Origin: an uncultured Collinsella sp. | Lineage (GTDB): Bacteria > Actinomycetota > Coriobacteriia > Coriobacteriales > Coriobacteriaceae | DNA: 20,077 nucleotides | Reading direction: 5' to 3' | NCBI GenBank assembly: GCA_900550205.1 | Contig: URRJ01000017.1 | Coordinates: 1 to 20,077, forward strand | Shown: piece after piece, positions 7,735-14,852 of the stretch | Numbering within the stretch: the stretch's first letter is position 1 | How the letters are laid out: each line of letters starts with the position of its first letter | Translations under genes and position numbers: made by a program | Notes under the pieces: model-generated | Seen by the model: only the letters and a program-made list of their open reading frames with translations | The model's database searches: none | Told to the model about the DNA's origin: nothing

Positions 7735-8139
7735 TTACACGCGGCGACGCTTCTTGGGGCGGCAGCCGTTGTGCGGAATGGGGGTCTTGTCCTGGATGCT
7801 CGAGACCTCGAGGCCAGCAGCCTGGAGGGAGCGGATGGCGGTCTCACGACCGGAGCCGGGGCCCTTGACGAAGACGGAAACCTTCTTCATACCGTGCTCC
7901 ATGGCCTGCTTGGCAGCAGCCTCGGCAGCCATCTGGGCAGCGAACGGCGTGGACTTACGGGAGCCCTTGAAGCCCACCTGGCCAGCCGACTTCCAGGAAA
8001 TGACGTTGCCCTGGGGATCGGTGATCGAAACGATCGTGTTGTTGAACGTAGAACGAATGTGAGCCTGGCCCACGGAAATGTTCTTACGGTCCGCGCGCTT
8101 CAGACGGGCAGCGCGAACGTTCTTCTTAGCAGTAGCCAT
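7735..8139 (-). CDS. rpsK: 30S ribosomal protein S11
   Basis: The product is 134 aa. S11 lines the platform near the mRNA exit and the Shine-Dalgarno helix. Signatures are AHIRSTFNNTIVSITDPQGN and GPGSGRETAIRSLQAAGLEV, ending in PIPHNGCRPKKRRRV. The ATG at 8139 has GGAG upstream. It lies 14 nt after rpsM and 19 nt before rpsD. Confidence 0.98.
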   Translation of the reverse strand: MATAKKNVRAARLKRADRKNISVGQAHIRSTFNNTIVSITDPQGNVISWKSAGQVGFKGSRKSTPFAAQMAAEAAAKQAMEHGMKKVSVFVKGPGSGRETAIRSLQAAGLEVSSIQDKTPIPHNGCRPKKRRRV

Positions 8140-8153
8140 CTATCTAGCGCTCC

Positions 8154-8528
8154 TTATTTCTTCTTCTTAGCACCGATCTGACGCTTCGGGCCCTTGCGGG
8201 TACGAGCGTTAGTGTGGGTGCGCTGGCCGCGGACCGGGAGGCCCTTGCGGTGACGAAGGCCGCGGTTGCAGCCGATGTCCATAAGGCGCTTGACGTTCTG
8301 GTTGCGCTCACGGCGGAGGTCGCCCTCAACCATGATCTGGTTCTTATCGATATAATCGCGGATGGCGTTAACCTCATCCTCGGTGAGGTCCTTAACGCGC
8401 GTATCCACGTTAACGTTGCACTCGACGCAAATCTTCGTCGCAGTGGTGCGGCCGATGCCGTAAATGTAGGTCAGACCGATCTCAACGCGCTTCTCACGCG
8501 GGAGGTCGACACCATTAATACGGGCCAA
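8154..8528 (-). CDS. rpsM: 30S ribosomal protein S13
   Basis: The product is 124 aa. S13 in the 30S head contacts P-site tRNA and forms intersubunit bridges. Signatures are MARINGVDLPREKRVEIGLT, YIYGIGRTTATKIC and a basic tail RTHTNARTRKGPKRQIGAKKKK. The initiator is TTG (8528-8526). It is supported by AGGAG 6 nt upstream and by the exact family N-terminus. First gene of the alpha block after rpmJ, with a 14-nt gap. Confidence 0.98.
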   Translation of the reverse strand: MARINGVDLPREKRVEIGLTYIYGIGRTTATKICVECNVNVDTRVKDLTEDEVNAIRDYIDKNQIMVEGDLRRERNQNVKRLMDIGCNRGLRHRKGLPVRGQRTHTNARTRKGPKRQIGAKKKK

Positions 8529-8542
8529 CGTAGTCTCCTCTC

Positions 8543-8656
8543 TTAACCCTGACGCTGCTTATGACGGGGGTTCTCGCAAATGACGAGGACCTTGCCATGG
8601 CGCCTAATGATTTTGCACTTATCGCACATCTTCTTGACCGAAGGACGTACCTTCAT
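8543..8656 (-). CDS. rpmJ: 50S ribosomal protein L36 (zinc-binding form)
   Basis: A small 37-aa gene. Its translation begins MKVRPSVKKMCDKCKIIRRH and ends VICENPRHKQRQG. The zinc ligands Cys11, Cys14, Cys27 and His32 are all present, so this is the C+ form. A GGAAG site lies 4 nt before the ATG. It sits between infA and rpsM as in most Gram-positive bacteria. Confidence 0.98.
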   Translation of the reverse strand: MKVRPSVKKMCDKCKIIRRHGKVLVICENPRHKQRQG

Positions 8657-8705
8657 CGTTCTTCCTTTCGGTAGCGCTCAAACTACTTCCCTACTATCTA
8701 CTCGC

Positions 8706-8782
8706 CCAGCCGCAGGCGTTTAAAACTATGGCTGGTCTTCACACACAATCCGACCGTAGGTTGAGCTAAGCCTGCAGTCGGA
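8706..8782 (-). ncRNA. Two stem-loops in the infA-rpmJ gap
   Basis: The 150-nt gap 8657-8806 is long for this operon. TCCGAC...(8749-8760) pairs with 8771-8782 over 12 positions, with one wobble and one mismatch, around a 10-nt loop. Next, CCAGCC (8706-8711) pairs with GGCTGG (8730-8735). Neither is followed by a U-tract on the transcribed strand. They could form an mRNA processing or translational-control leader ahead of rpmJ-rpsM. Only the pairing is seen; function is inferred. Confidence 0.45.
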
Positions 8783-8806
8783 AATGGAGTGCGTGTATGC
8801 GTGCCG

Positions 8807-9025
8807 CTATTTGTAGCGATAGGTGATGCGGCCGCGGGTCAGGTCGTACGGGGAAAGCTCCACGACAACCCTGTCACCGGGGAGAATACGGATGTAATTC
8901 ATTCGGATCTTGCCAGAAATGTTGCACAGAACCGAATGACCGTTCTCGAGCTCGACCTTAAACATGGCGTTGGGCAGCGGTTCCTTTACCGTACCCTCGA
9001 GCTCAATTGCGTCTTCCTTCTTCAC
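8807..9025 (-). CDS. infA: Translation initiation factor IF-1
   Basis: IF-1 is a single OB-fold protein that occupies the 30S A site during initiation. The 72-aa product runs KKEDAIELEGTVKEPLPNAM, FKVELENGHSVLCNISGKIR, then MNYIRILPGDRVVVELSPYD and LTRGRITYRYK, a full-length family match. GTG (9025-9023) gives the usual 72 residues. An in-frame TTG two codons upstream (9031) is an alternative, and a stop blocks anything further. The Shine-Dalgarno (AGAAAG) is weaker than elsewhere in the operon and does not decide between them. Confidence 0.96.
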   Translation of the reverse strand: MKKEDAIELEGTVKEPLPNAMFKVELENGHSVLCNISGKIRMNYIRILPGDRVVVELSPYDLTRGRITYRYK

Positions 9026-9064
9026 AAGCAATCATCTTTCTCTAGAAAACGACAGCGATTGAGT

Positions 9065-9093
9065 ATTCTACAACACGTATGCACGCATCGTAA
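9065..9093 (-). promoter_or_regulatory. Candidate internal promoter upstream of infA
   Basis: On the minus strand TAGAAT (9070-9065, 5/6 to the -10 consensus) lies 17 nt from TTACGA (9093-9088, only 3/6). It sits in the 143-nt AT-rich gap between map and infA, about 40 nt before the infA start. Internal promoters at infA occur in other bacteria. Not proven here. Confidence 0.35.
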
Positions 9094-9147
9094 TAACTTC
9101 GTAATGGCTCCACAACTAAGTGGAACTTGTTACATTTGAAATGTTAA

Positions 9148-9168
9148 GGCGTGCATTTGACGCATGCC
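9148..9168 (-). other. Small stem-loop directly after map
   Basis: GGCGTGC (9148-9154) and GCATGCC (9162-9168) pair with one mismatch or wobble around 7 nt, immediately past the map stop codon. ACATTTGAAATGT (9132-9144) beyond it is a perfect short palindrome. No U-tract, so at most a weak terminator or an mRNA end stabiliser. Confidence 0.3.
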
Positions 9169-9957
9169 CTACATTTCACCGCCTTGCAAGGAGCACCAGG
9201 AACCTTGCGCATCCGTGGTAAGAATCACCGGACCGTCATCGGTGATGGCGACGGTGTTCTCGTAGTGCGCGGCGGGCAGGTGGTCGTTGGTCGTAACAAT
9301 CCAACCGTCGGAGCCCGTGCTCACATGGTTGGAACCCATCGTAACCATCGGCTCGATGGCAATGACCATGCCGGCCTGGAGGCGAACGCCCCTCCCCTTC
9401 TTTCCATAGTTAGGAACGTTGGGGTCCTCGTGCATCACGCGGCCAATGCCATGGCCCACATAGTCACGAAGCACGCCGTAACCGTGAGACTCCGCAAGGG
9501 ACTGAACGGCATAACCAACATCCCCGATATGATTACCGGGAACAGCCTGCTCAATGGCAGCCTTAAGGCAATCGCGCGTAACCTCGCACAGGGCCTTGGC
9601 CTCGGGCGTGGGGGTGCCGACGAAAAACGTCCAAGCGTTATCGCCGACCCAACCGTCGACAACGGCTCCCGTATCGATGGAGATGATATCGCCATCGCGC
9701 AGGATCATGTCGGGGTTGGGAATACCATGGACCACGGCATCGTTGATCGATGCGCAAATGGTCCCCGGGAACCCGCCGTAACCCTTAAAGGCCGGGGTGC
9801 CGCCATGCATGCGGATAATCTGCTCCGCGAGCTGATCGAGCTCAAAAGTCGAAACGCCGGGGCGCACCATGGCTCCAACGTGGCGGAGCGCCATCTTAGA
9901 TAGCGCTCCTGCCTTCTTCATCTGCTCGATTTGCGTTGCAGACTTAATCTTGATCAT
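9169..9957 (-). CDS. map: Methionine aminopeptidase, type I
   Basis: This enzyme removes the initiator Met from nascent proteins. The 262-aa product has the pita-bread fold and all five metal ligands: Asp95 (SIDTGAVVDG), Asp106 (GDNAW), His169 (GHGIGRVMHE), Glu202 (AIEPM) and Glu233 (YENTVAI). His77 (VVHGIP) is the usual substrate-side histidine. There is no zinc-finger N-terminal extension. The ATG overlaps the adk stop in an ATGA (9954-9957), implying translational coupling. Confidence 0.98.
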   Translation of the reverse strand: MIKIKSATQIEQMKKAGALSKMALRHVGAMVRPGVSTFELDQLAEQIIRMHGGTPAFKGYGGFPGTICASINDAVVHGIPNPDMILRDGDIISIDTGAVVDGWVGDNAWTFFVGTPTPEAKALCEVTRDCLKAAIEQAVPGNHIGDVGYAVQSLAESHGYGVLRDYVGHGIGRVMHEDPNVPNYGKKGRGVRLQAGMVIAIEPMVTMGSNHVSTGSDGWIVTTNDHLPAAHYENTVAITDDGPVILTTDAQGSWCSLQGGEM

Positions 9958-10580
9958 AGACCGAGAGCCTCTTTGACATCCCCGTACACGGTCTCGCGAG
10001 CCTGGTCACCGTTGACCGACTTGAGCAGACCCTGGCCACGATAGTAGTCGACGAGCGGGCTCGTGGACTTCTCGTAGACGTCGAGACGGTTCTTGATGGT
10101 CTCGGGCTTGTCGTCGTCGCGCTGATACATCTCGCCGGCGCACTTGGGGCAGGTAGCATCGGCAGCAGTGCCGGTGTAACCGCAGGCGCGGCAGGTGCGA
10201 CGCGAAGACAGACGATTGATGATGACCTCGGGGGCCACGTCGACCAGAAGGGCGCAGTCGATCTCGCGACCCATAGCGGAGAGCTCGGAATCGAGCGTCA
10301 CGGCCTGGGCGGTATTGCGCGGGAAGCCGTCGAGGATGAAGCCCTGCTGGGCGTCATCGGCGGCAAGGCGCTCCTTGACAAGGTCGATCACGAGCTGGTC
10401 GGGAACGAGCTCGCCAGCGTCCATGTACTTCTTAGCCTGAATACCAAGCTCGGTGCCACCCTTGACGGCAGCACGCAGCAGGTCGCCCGTGGAAATGTGG
10501 GCGACGCCAAACTCGGCGACGAGCTCCTGTGCGACGGTGCCCTTGCCGGCACCCGGAGCTCCGAGCAATACGAGGTTCAT
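9954..10580 (-). CDS. adk: Adenylate kinase with zinc-type LID
   Basis: Adenylate kinase catalyses ATP + AMP to 2 ADP. The 208-aa product has the Walker A loop GAPGAGKGT (7-15) and the AMP-site segments STGDLLRAA and GFILDGFPRNTAQA (80-93). Its long LID carries four cysteines, CRAC (130-133) and CPKC (144-147), which bind structural zinc in Gram-positive enzymes. The ATG at 10580 has AGGAGG 7 nt upstream. A TTG two codons earlier is in frame but falls too close to that site. The gene lies 18 nt after secY and overlaps map by 4 nt. Confidence 0.98.
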   Translation of the reverse strand: MNLVLLGAPGAGKGTVAQELVAEFGVAHISTGDLLRAAVKGGTELGIQAKKYMDAGELVPDQLVIDLVKERLAADDAQQGFILDGFPRNTAQAVTLDSELSAMGREIDCALLVDVAPEVIINRLSSRRTCRACGYTGTAADATCPKCAGEMYQRDDDKPETIKNRLDVYEKSTSPLVDYYRGQGLLKSVNGDQARETVYGDVKEALGL

Positions 10581-10598
10581 GAGCAATCCTCCTCTAGC

Positions 10599-11885
10599 CT
10601 ATTTAAAGAATCCATCGTAATCATACATCTTGATCTGGCCTTCGAGCTTATCGACCGTGTCGAGCACGACGCCGACCATGATGAGGATGGACGTGCCGCC
10701 AAACGCCTGGATCAGATGGTTACCCGTGAAGGAGAAGATGATCGAAGGCACGATGGCGATGAGCGCCAAAAAGACAGCGCTGGGAAGCGTGATCTTGTTG
10801 AGCGCGTTCTTGATGTAGGCCGCGGTAGCCCTACCCGGACGCACGCCCGGAATAAAGCCGCCCTGCTTCTTAAGGTTGTCGGCCGTGTCATCGGGGTTAA
10901 ACACCATGGAGGTGTAGAAGTACGCGAAGAACACGATAAGGACAACATTAAGCACCCAGTTGAGCCAACCGGTCGAAAGCGCAGAGGCAACTGCCTGAAT
11001 CCAGCCGATGCCGGGGAAGAACACGGCAATCTGAGCCGGGAAGTACAGCAGCGCCGAAGCGAAGATGATCGGCACGACACCCGCGGTGTTGACCTTGATG
11101 GGCAGGTAGGTGGTCTGGCCACCCATCATGCGACGGCCCACGACGCGCTTAGCGTAGGAGACCGGAATGCGTCGCTGACCGCGCTCAAGGAAAACAATCA
11201 GCGGGATAACCAGCAGGATGATGGCGCAGATGATCACCATGGTGATGATGCCACCGGCATTGCCCTCGGTGCTGGAGAAAATAGCCTGCGGCAGACCGGC
11301 CATGATGTTCGCAAAGATGATCAGCGACATGCCATTGCCGATACCGCGCTGGGTGATGAGCTCACCAATCCACATGATCAGCATGGCGCCCGCGGTGAGC
11401 GTACCGACGATCATGAGGTCGAAGATGATCTCGGGAGCACCGGCGCCATTAAAGCTGATGCCGAAGCTCTTAAAGAGGAAGAGGTAACCCACGGAGTTGA
11501 GGATTGCCAGAGCCAGGGTGAGGTAACGCGAATACTGCGTAATCTTGGTCTGACCGACCTCGCCCTCGCGGGCAAGCTCATGCAGGGAAGGCACAACGGC
11601 CTGGAGCATCTGGAGGATGATCGAGCTGGTGATGTAAGGCATGATGCCCAGTGAAAACACCGACACATAGCTCAACGCGCCGCCAGAGAAAAGATTCAGG
11701 AGGGCCATAGCACCTGCGGCGACCGAATTGTTATCGGTCGAGAAAAGGCCCAGCATCCCCTGGAAGGGAATGCCGGGCACAGGAACGTGCGCACCAATGC
11801 GGTACACGACGAGCATAGCTATGGTAAAAAGAATCTTTTCGCGCAATTCTTTGATGCGGAAAGCATTCTTAAGACCATTTAGCAC
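10599..11885 (-). CDS. secY: Preprotein translocase subunit SecY
   Basis: SecY is the channel subunit of the Sec translocon. The 428-aa polytopic protein has about ten hydrophobic spans. Family signatures are RGIGNGMSLIIF (180-191) and FNPDDTADNLKKQGGF (329-344) with IPGVRPG after it. The N-terminal plug region follows VPVPGIPFQGM. The start is GTG (11885-11883), which overlaps the last 7 nt of rplO, so the two genes are translationally coupled. No ATG fits the frame upstream of the first span. Confidence 0.98.
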   Translation of the reverse strand: MLNGLKNAFRIKELREKILFTIAMLVVYRIGAHVPVPGIPFQGMLGLFSTDNNSVAAGAMALLNLFSGGALSYVSVFSLGIMPYITSSIILQMLQAVVPSLHELAREGEVGQTKITQYSRYLTLALAILNSVGYLFLFKSFGISFNGAGAPEIIFDLMIVGTLTAGAMLIMWIGELITQRGIGNGMSLIIFANIMAGLPQAIFSSTEGNAGGIITMVIICAIILLVIPLIVFLERGQRRIPVSYAKRVVGRRMMGGQTTYLPIKVNTAGVVPIIFASALLYFPAQIAVFFPGIGWIQAVASALSTGWLNWVLNVVLIVFFAYFYTSMVFNPDDTADNLKKQGGFIPGVRPGRATAAYIKNALNKITLPSAVFLALIAIVPSIIFSFTGNHLIQAFGGTSILIMVGVVLDTVDKLEGQIKMYDYDGFFK

Positions 11886-12328
11886 GGCAGCTCGACCTTT
11901 CCGCCGGCGGCCTCGATCTTGGCCTGCGCAGAAGCGCTGACCTTGTCGACCTTGACCGTGAACTTCTTGGTGAGCTCACCATTGCCGAGCACCTTGACGG
12001 GCTCGAACTCGCTCTTGGTGATGCGAGCGGCCTTAAGAGCGGCACCGTCAATCACAGCGCCATCCTCGAACTTACGCTCGAGACGCTCAACGTTAACAGC
12101 GGTGTACTCGATACGACGGGGGTTGCGGAAGCCCGGAAGCTTGGGCAGGCGCATAGCCAGCGGAGTCTGGCCACCCTCGAAGCCGGCACCCTTGGTGCCG
12201 CCAGAGCGGGAACCCTGGCCCTTCTGACCGCGGCCAGAAGTGGTGCCGTGACCCGAAGAATTGCCACGGCCGACGCGCTTGCGGTTCTTGGTGGAACCGG
12301 GCGCGGGAGTAAGATCGTGAAGCTGCAT
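11879..12328 (-). CDS. rplO: 50S ribosomal protein L15
   Basis: The product is 149 aa. Signatures are MQLHDLTPAPGSTKNRKRVG, the Gly/Arg-rich RNA-binding extension (GRGNSSGHGTTSGRGQKGQG, about 20-39), and GGQTPLAMRLPKLPGFRN. It binds 23S rRNA late in assembly. It is 3 nt after rpmD and its stop overlaps the secY start. GGAG precedes the ATG. Confidence 0.98.
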   Translation of the reverse strand: MQLHDLTPAPGSTKNRKRVGRGNSSGHGTTSGRGQKGQGSRSGGTKGAGFEGGQTPLAMRLPKLPGFRNPRRIEYTAVNVERLERKFEDGAVIDGAALKAARITKSEFEPVKVLGNGELTKKFTVKVDKVSASAQAKIEAAGGKVELPC

Positions 12329-12331
12329 TTG

Positions 12332-12514
12332 CTACTCCTCTACAATCTCGACAAGGTGCTTGACCTTGAAGATCATGCCGCGGACGGACTCGTTGTCAGC
12401 AATCTCGCGAACCTCGCGGATCCTGTGGAGACCGAGGGCACGGACAGTACGGACCTGGTCCTGCTTGCAACCGTTGGTGCTGCGGACCTGCTTGATCTTG
12501 ATGGTGTCAGCCAT
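12332..12514 (-). CDS. rpmD: 50S ribosomal protein L30
   Basis: The product is 60 aa, normal for bacterial L30. The sequence IKIKQVRSTNGCKQDQVRTV, RALGLHRIREVREI and GMIFKVKHLVEI matches the family throughout. It lies only 2 nt after the rpsE stop, in the standard S5-L30-L15 order. Confidence 0.97.
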   Translation of the reverse strand: MADTIKIKQVRSTNGCKQDQVRTVRALGLHRIREVREIADNESVRGMIFKVKHLVEIVEE

Positions 12515-12516
12515 GC

Positions 12517-13041
12517 TTAGTTCTCCTTACCGACGAACATCTCGGAGACCGTCAGGCCACGGCGAGCCGCGACGTCCTCAGGGCTGGAGAGCTCCTTGAG
12601 GCCCTCGACGGCAGCCTTGATGATGTTGAGGCCGTTGTCGGTACCGAGGGACTTGGACAGGACGTTCTTGATGCCAGCAAGCTCAAAGAGGGGACGCACA
12701 GCGCCGCCGGCGATAACGCCGGTACCCTCGACAGCGGGCTTGATGATGATGCGGCCGGCACCAAAGTGACCGAGAACCTCGTGCGGAATGGTGCCCTGAT
12801 CGGTCACCGGCACGTGGAACATGTTCTTCTTGGCATCGAGAGACGCCTTGGAGATGGCCATGGGCACCTCAGCGGACTTGCCCATGCCAACGCCGACGTT
12901 GCCCTTGCCGTCGCCAACGACGACGAGAGCGACGAGGCTCATGCGACGACCACCCTTGACGGTCTTCGACACGCGGTTGATGTAAACGACGCGCTCCTCG
13001 AACTCGGAGGCCTCGCGCTGCTGCTTCTGATTACGAGCCAT
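12517..13041 (-). CDS. rpsE: 30S ribosomal protein S5
   Basis: The product is 174 aa. S5 acts in decoding fidelity and mRNA unwinding at the entry channel. The double-stranded-RNA-binding-like N domain has ERVVYINRVSKTVKGGRRMS. Next come VVVGDGKGNVGVGMGKSAEV and the C domain GAGRIIIKPAVEGTGVIAGG. An AGGAGG site precedes the ATG at 13041. It lies 14 nt after rplR. Confidence 0.98.
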   Translation of the reverse strand: MARNQKQQREASEFEERVVYINRVSKTVKGGRRMSLVALVVVGDGKGNVGVGMGKSAEVPMAISKASLDAKKNMFHVPVTDQGTIPHEVLGHFGAGRIIIKPAVEGTGVIAGGAVRPLFELAGIKNVLSKSLGTDNGLNIIKAAVEGLKELSSPEDVAARRGLTVSEMFVGKEN

Positions 13042-13055
13042 GTGCTACATACCTC

Positions 13056-13424
13056 CTAGAACTCGAGACCGGCGGCACGAGCACCGTCGGCGAGGGCCTT
13101 GACGCGGCCATGGTAGATACGGCCACCACGATCGAAGGCGACCTTGGTGATGCCGGCCTCGATGGCACGCTTGCCAACGAGCTGACCGACCTTCTCCGCA
13201 GCCTCCTTGTTCGAGGTGTGGGTGCCCTTGAACTCGGCCTCGAGGGTCGAGGCAGAGACGAGCGTCAGGCTGGAGCCCTTGCTGTCGTCGATGATCTGGG
13301 CATAGATGTTGGCGTTAGTACGGGTCACGCGAAGACGCGGACGCTCGGCGGTACCCGAGACCTTGCCGCGAACACGACGCTGACGACGCTTGAGGCCTTC
13401 CAGCTTCGCCTTATGCTTGTTCAT
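13056..13424 (-). CDS. rplR: 50S ribosomal protein L18
   Basis: The product is 122 aa. L18 binds 5S rRNA with L5. Signatures are RRQRRVRGKVSGTAERPRLR, NIYAQIIDD and the C-terminal VAFDRGGRIYHGRVKALADG. AGGAG precedes the ATG. The 75-nt gap before it holds the stem-loop at 13453-13474. Confidence 0.98.
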   Translation of the reverse strand: MNKHKAKLEGLKRRQRRVRGKVSGTAERPRLRVTRTNANIYAQIIDDSKGSSLTLVSASTLEAEFKGTHTSNKEAAEKVGQLVGKRAIEAGITKVAFDRGGRIYHGRVKALADGARAAGLEF

Positions 13425-13452
13425 ACGTAAACTCCTAAAAAGGTTGATCTTG

Positions 13453-13474
13453 CCAGCACCTGACGGGGTGCTGG
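13453..13474 (-). other. 8-bp perfect stem-loop between rplF and rplR
   Basis: CCAGCACC (13453-13460) and GGTGCTGG (13467-13474) pair perfectly around 6 nt. The site lies 25 nt after the rplF stop. On the transcribed strand CTTTTTAGG follows only after another 10 nt, so it is not a canonical terminator. It may give partial attenuation or mark a processing site. Confidence 0.5.
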
Positions 13475-13499
13475 TCTTATGCGAGTGAGTCGGTTACGA

Positions 13500-14036
13500 C
13501 TACTTGGCGGCCTTACCCAGCTTGCGGCGGATGTGCTCGCCAACGTAGTGGATACCCTTGCCCTTGTAAGGCTCGGGAGGACGATGACCGCGGATCTCAG
13601 CGGCGATCTGACCGACCTGCTGCTTGTTGATACCCTTGACGTTCACGTGGGTGTTGTCGGGAACCTCGAAGGTGATGCCCTCGGGAGCCTCGACGATCAC
13701 GGGGTGCGAGAAGCCCAGGGAGAACTCGAGGTTCTTGCCCTTCTGCTGCACGCGGTAACCGACGCCGGCGAGCTCGAGCTTCTTCTCGAAGCCCTCGGAA
13801 ACGCCAACAACCATGTTGTGGATGAGGGCGCGGGTGAGGCCGTGGCGGGCACGGGTCTCACGCTCGTCGTCGGGACGGGAAACGGTGAGGACGTTGTCCT
13901 CGACGTTGATAGCGAGCTTCTCAAAGACATCGAGCTCGAGCTGGCCCTTGGGGCCCTTGACGACAACGTTGTTGCCGTTGACTGCCACTTCGACTCCGGC
14001 GGGAATCTGGACAGGCTTATTACCGATACGAGACAC
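13500..14036 (-). CDS. rplF: 50S ribosomal protein L6
   Basis: The product is 178 aa. L6 sits near the sarcin-ricin loop and the factor-binding site. Its two duplicated domains are visible: KPVQIPAGVEVAVNGNNVVV KGPKG in the first, and HPVIVEAPEGITFEV then NKQQVGQIAAEIRGHRPPEP in the second, closing with YKGKGIHYVGEHIRRKLGK. The start codon is GTG (14036-14034), with AGGAG 6 nt upstream and the exact family N-terminus. Confidence 0.98.
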   Translation of the reverse strand: MSRIGNKPVQIPAGVEVAVNGNNVVVKGPKGQLELDVFEKLAINVEDNVLTVSRPDDERETRARHGLTRALIHNMVVGVSEGFEKKLELAGVGYRVQQKGKNLEFSLGFSHPVIVEAPEGITFEVPDNTHVNVKGINKQQVGQIAAEIRGHRPPEPYKGKGIHYVGEHIRRKLGKAAK

Positions 14037-14069
14037 GGTGATCTCCTTTCCTTCTACCTACCGAGCGAA

Positions 14070-14468
14070 TTACCAGACGTAAGCGATGATCTCGCCGCCG
14101 ACGTTGTGCTTGCGAGCATCGCGGTCGGTCATGACGCCATGGCTGGTGGAAATAATGGCGGTACCAAGGCCACCGCGGACGCGGGGCATGTCGGCAACGC
14201 CGGTGTACTTACGCAGGCCCGGCTTGGAAATGCGGCGGATGCCGTTGATGACCTTAGCCTTCTTGGGACCATACTTAAGCGTGATGTGCAGAGTCTTCTG
14301 GGGAACGGTGTCCTCGACATCGTAGCCCTCGATGTAGCCCTCCTCGTGCAGAACACGAGCGATCTCGACGAGCTTCTTGCTGCTCGGCATGGAGACCGTG
14401 GCCTTGTTCACAGAGTTAGCGTTACGGATGCGCGTAAGCATATCTGCGATCGGGTCTGTAAGGTTCAT
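14070..14468 (-). CDS. rpsH: 30S ribosomal protein S8
   Basis: The product is 132 aa. S8 binds the central 16S domain. Signatures are DPIADMLTRIRNANSVNKAT, VSMPSSKKLVEIARVL and the C-terminal GGLGTAIISTSHGVMTDRDA. In E. coli S8 is the translational repressor of the spc operon. Here the 119-nt gap upstream of rpsH carries a stem-loop (14510-14532), but a link to S8 is only a guess. Confidence 0.98.
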   Translation of the reverse strand: MNLTDPIADMLTRIRNANSVNKATVSMPSSKKLVEIARVLHEEGYIEGYDVEDTVPQKTLHITLKYGPKKAKVINGIRRISKPGLRKYTGVADMPRVRGGLGTAIISTSHGVMTDRDARKHNVGGEIIAYVW

Positions 14469-14509
14469 ACAGATTCTCCTTCGTTCTTGATGAACACGTG
14501 CTCTTGGTT

Positions 14510-14532
14510 CTTCGCCGCCCTTAACGGCAAAG
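14510..14532 (-). other. Stem-loop in the rpsN-rpsH gap
   Basis: On the minus strand CTTTGCCG (14532-14525) pairs with CGGCGAAG (14517-14510) around a 7-nt loop. Its single imperfect pair is G-U on this strand but C-A on the other, which fits an RNA made in the operon direction. It lies about 40 nt before the rpsH ATG and lacks a U-tract. Confidence 0.45.
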
Positions 14533-14587
14533 CCTAACTAGCGCGTTTTCCCTGTTCCAAACGGATGCTTGAAACGCTGGTAGTGAC

Positions 14588-14773
14588 TTACCAGCTGGCC
14601 TTCTTAACGCCGGGAAGCTCGCCCTTGAGTGCAAGCTCACGGAAGCAGACACGGCACAGGCCGAACTTGCGGTACACAGAGTGCGGACGGCCGCAGCGCT
14701 GGCAGCGCGTGTACTCACGAGTAGAGAACTTCTGCTTGCGATTGCACTTGACGATCATCGATGTCTTAGCCAC
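14588..14773 (-). CDS. rpsN: 30S ribosomal protein S14, zinc-binding type Z
   Basis: The 61-aa form carries the zinc-ribbon ligands CQRC (24-27) and CRVC (40-43), then FRELALKGELPGVKKASW. It is therefore the C+ type Z, not the ~100-aa zinc-free form. The initiator is GTG (14773-14771), marked by GGAGG 6 nt upstream. It lies between rplE and rpsH as usual, but both flanking gaps (79 and 119 nt) are long and each holds a stem-loop. Confidence 0.98.
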   Translation of the reverse strand: MAKTSMIVKCNRKQKFSTREYTRCQRCGRPHSVYRKFGLCRVCFRELALKGELPGVKKASW

Positions 14774-14807
14774 TTATATCCTCCTCACATAGAGTATTGT
14801 TCGCCCC

Positions 14808-14837
14808 AAGCGCCGTCCCCTTTTGGAAACGGCGCTT
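14808..14837 (-). other. 9-bp perfect stem-loop between rplE and rpsN
   Basis: AAGCGCCGT (14808-14816) and ACGGCGCTT (14829-14837) pair perfectly around a 12-nt loop with an inner CC/GG. It starts 15 nt after the rplE stop. On the transcribed strand the next bases are GGGGCG, so it is not an intrinsic terminator. Candidate processing or regulatory stem. Confidence 0.5.
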
Positions 14838-14852
14838 TTAGGGCAGGTGAAC

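Noticed and set aside
9132..9168. Intrinsic terminator after map
   Set aside because: The stem is short and no U-tract follows; infA continues in the same direction and is normally co-transcribed.
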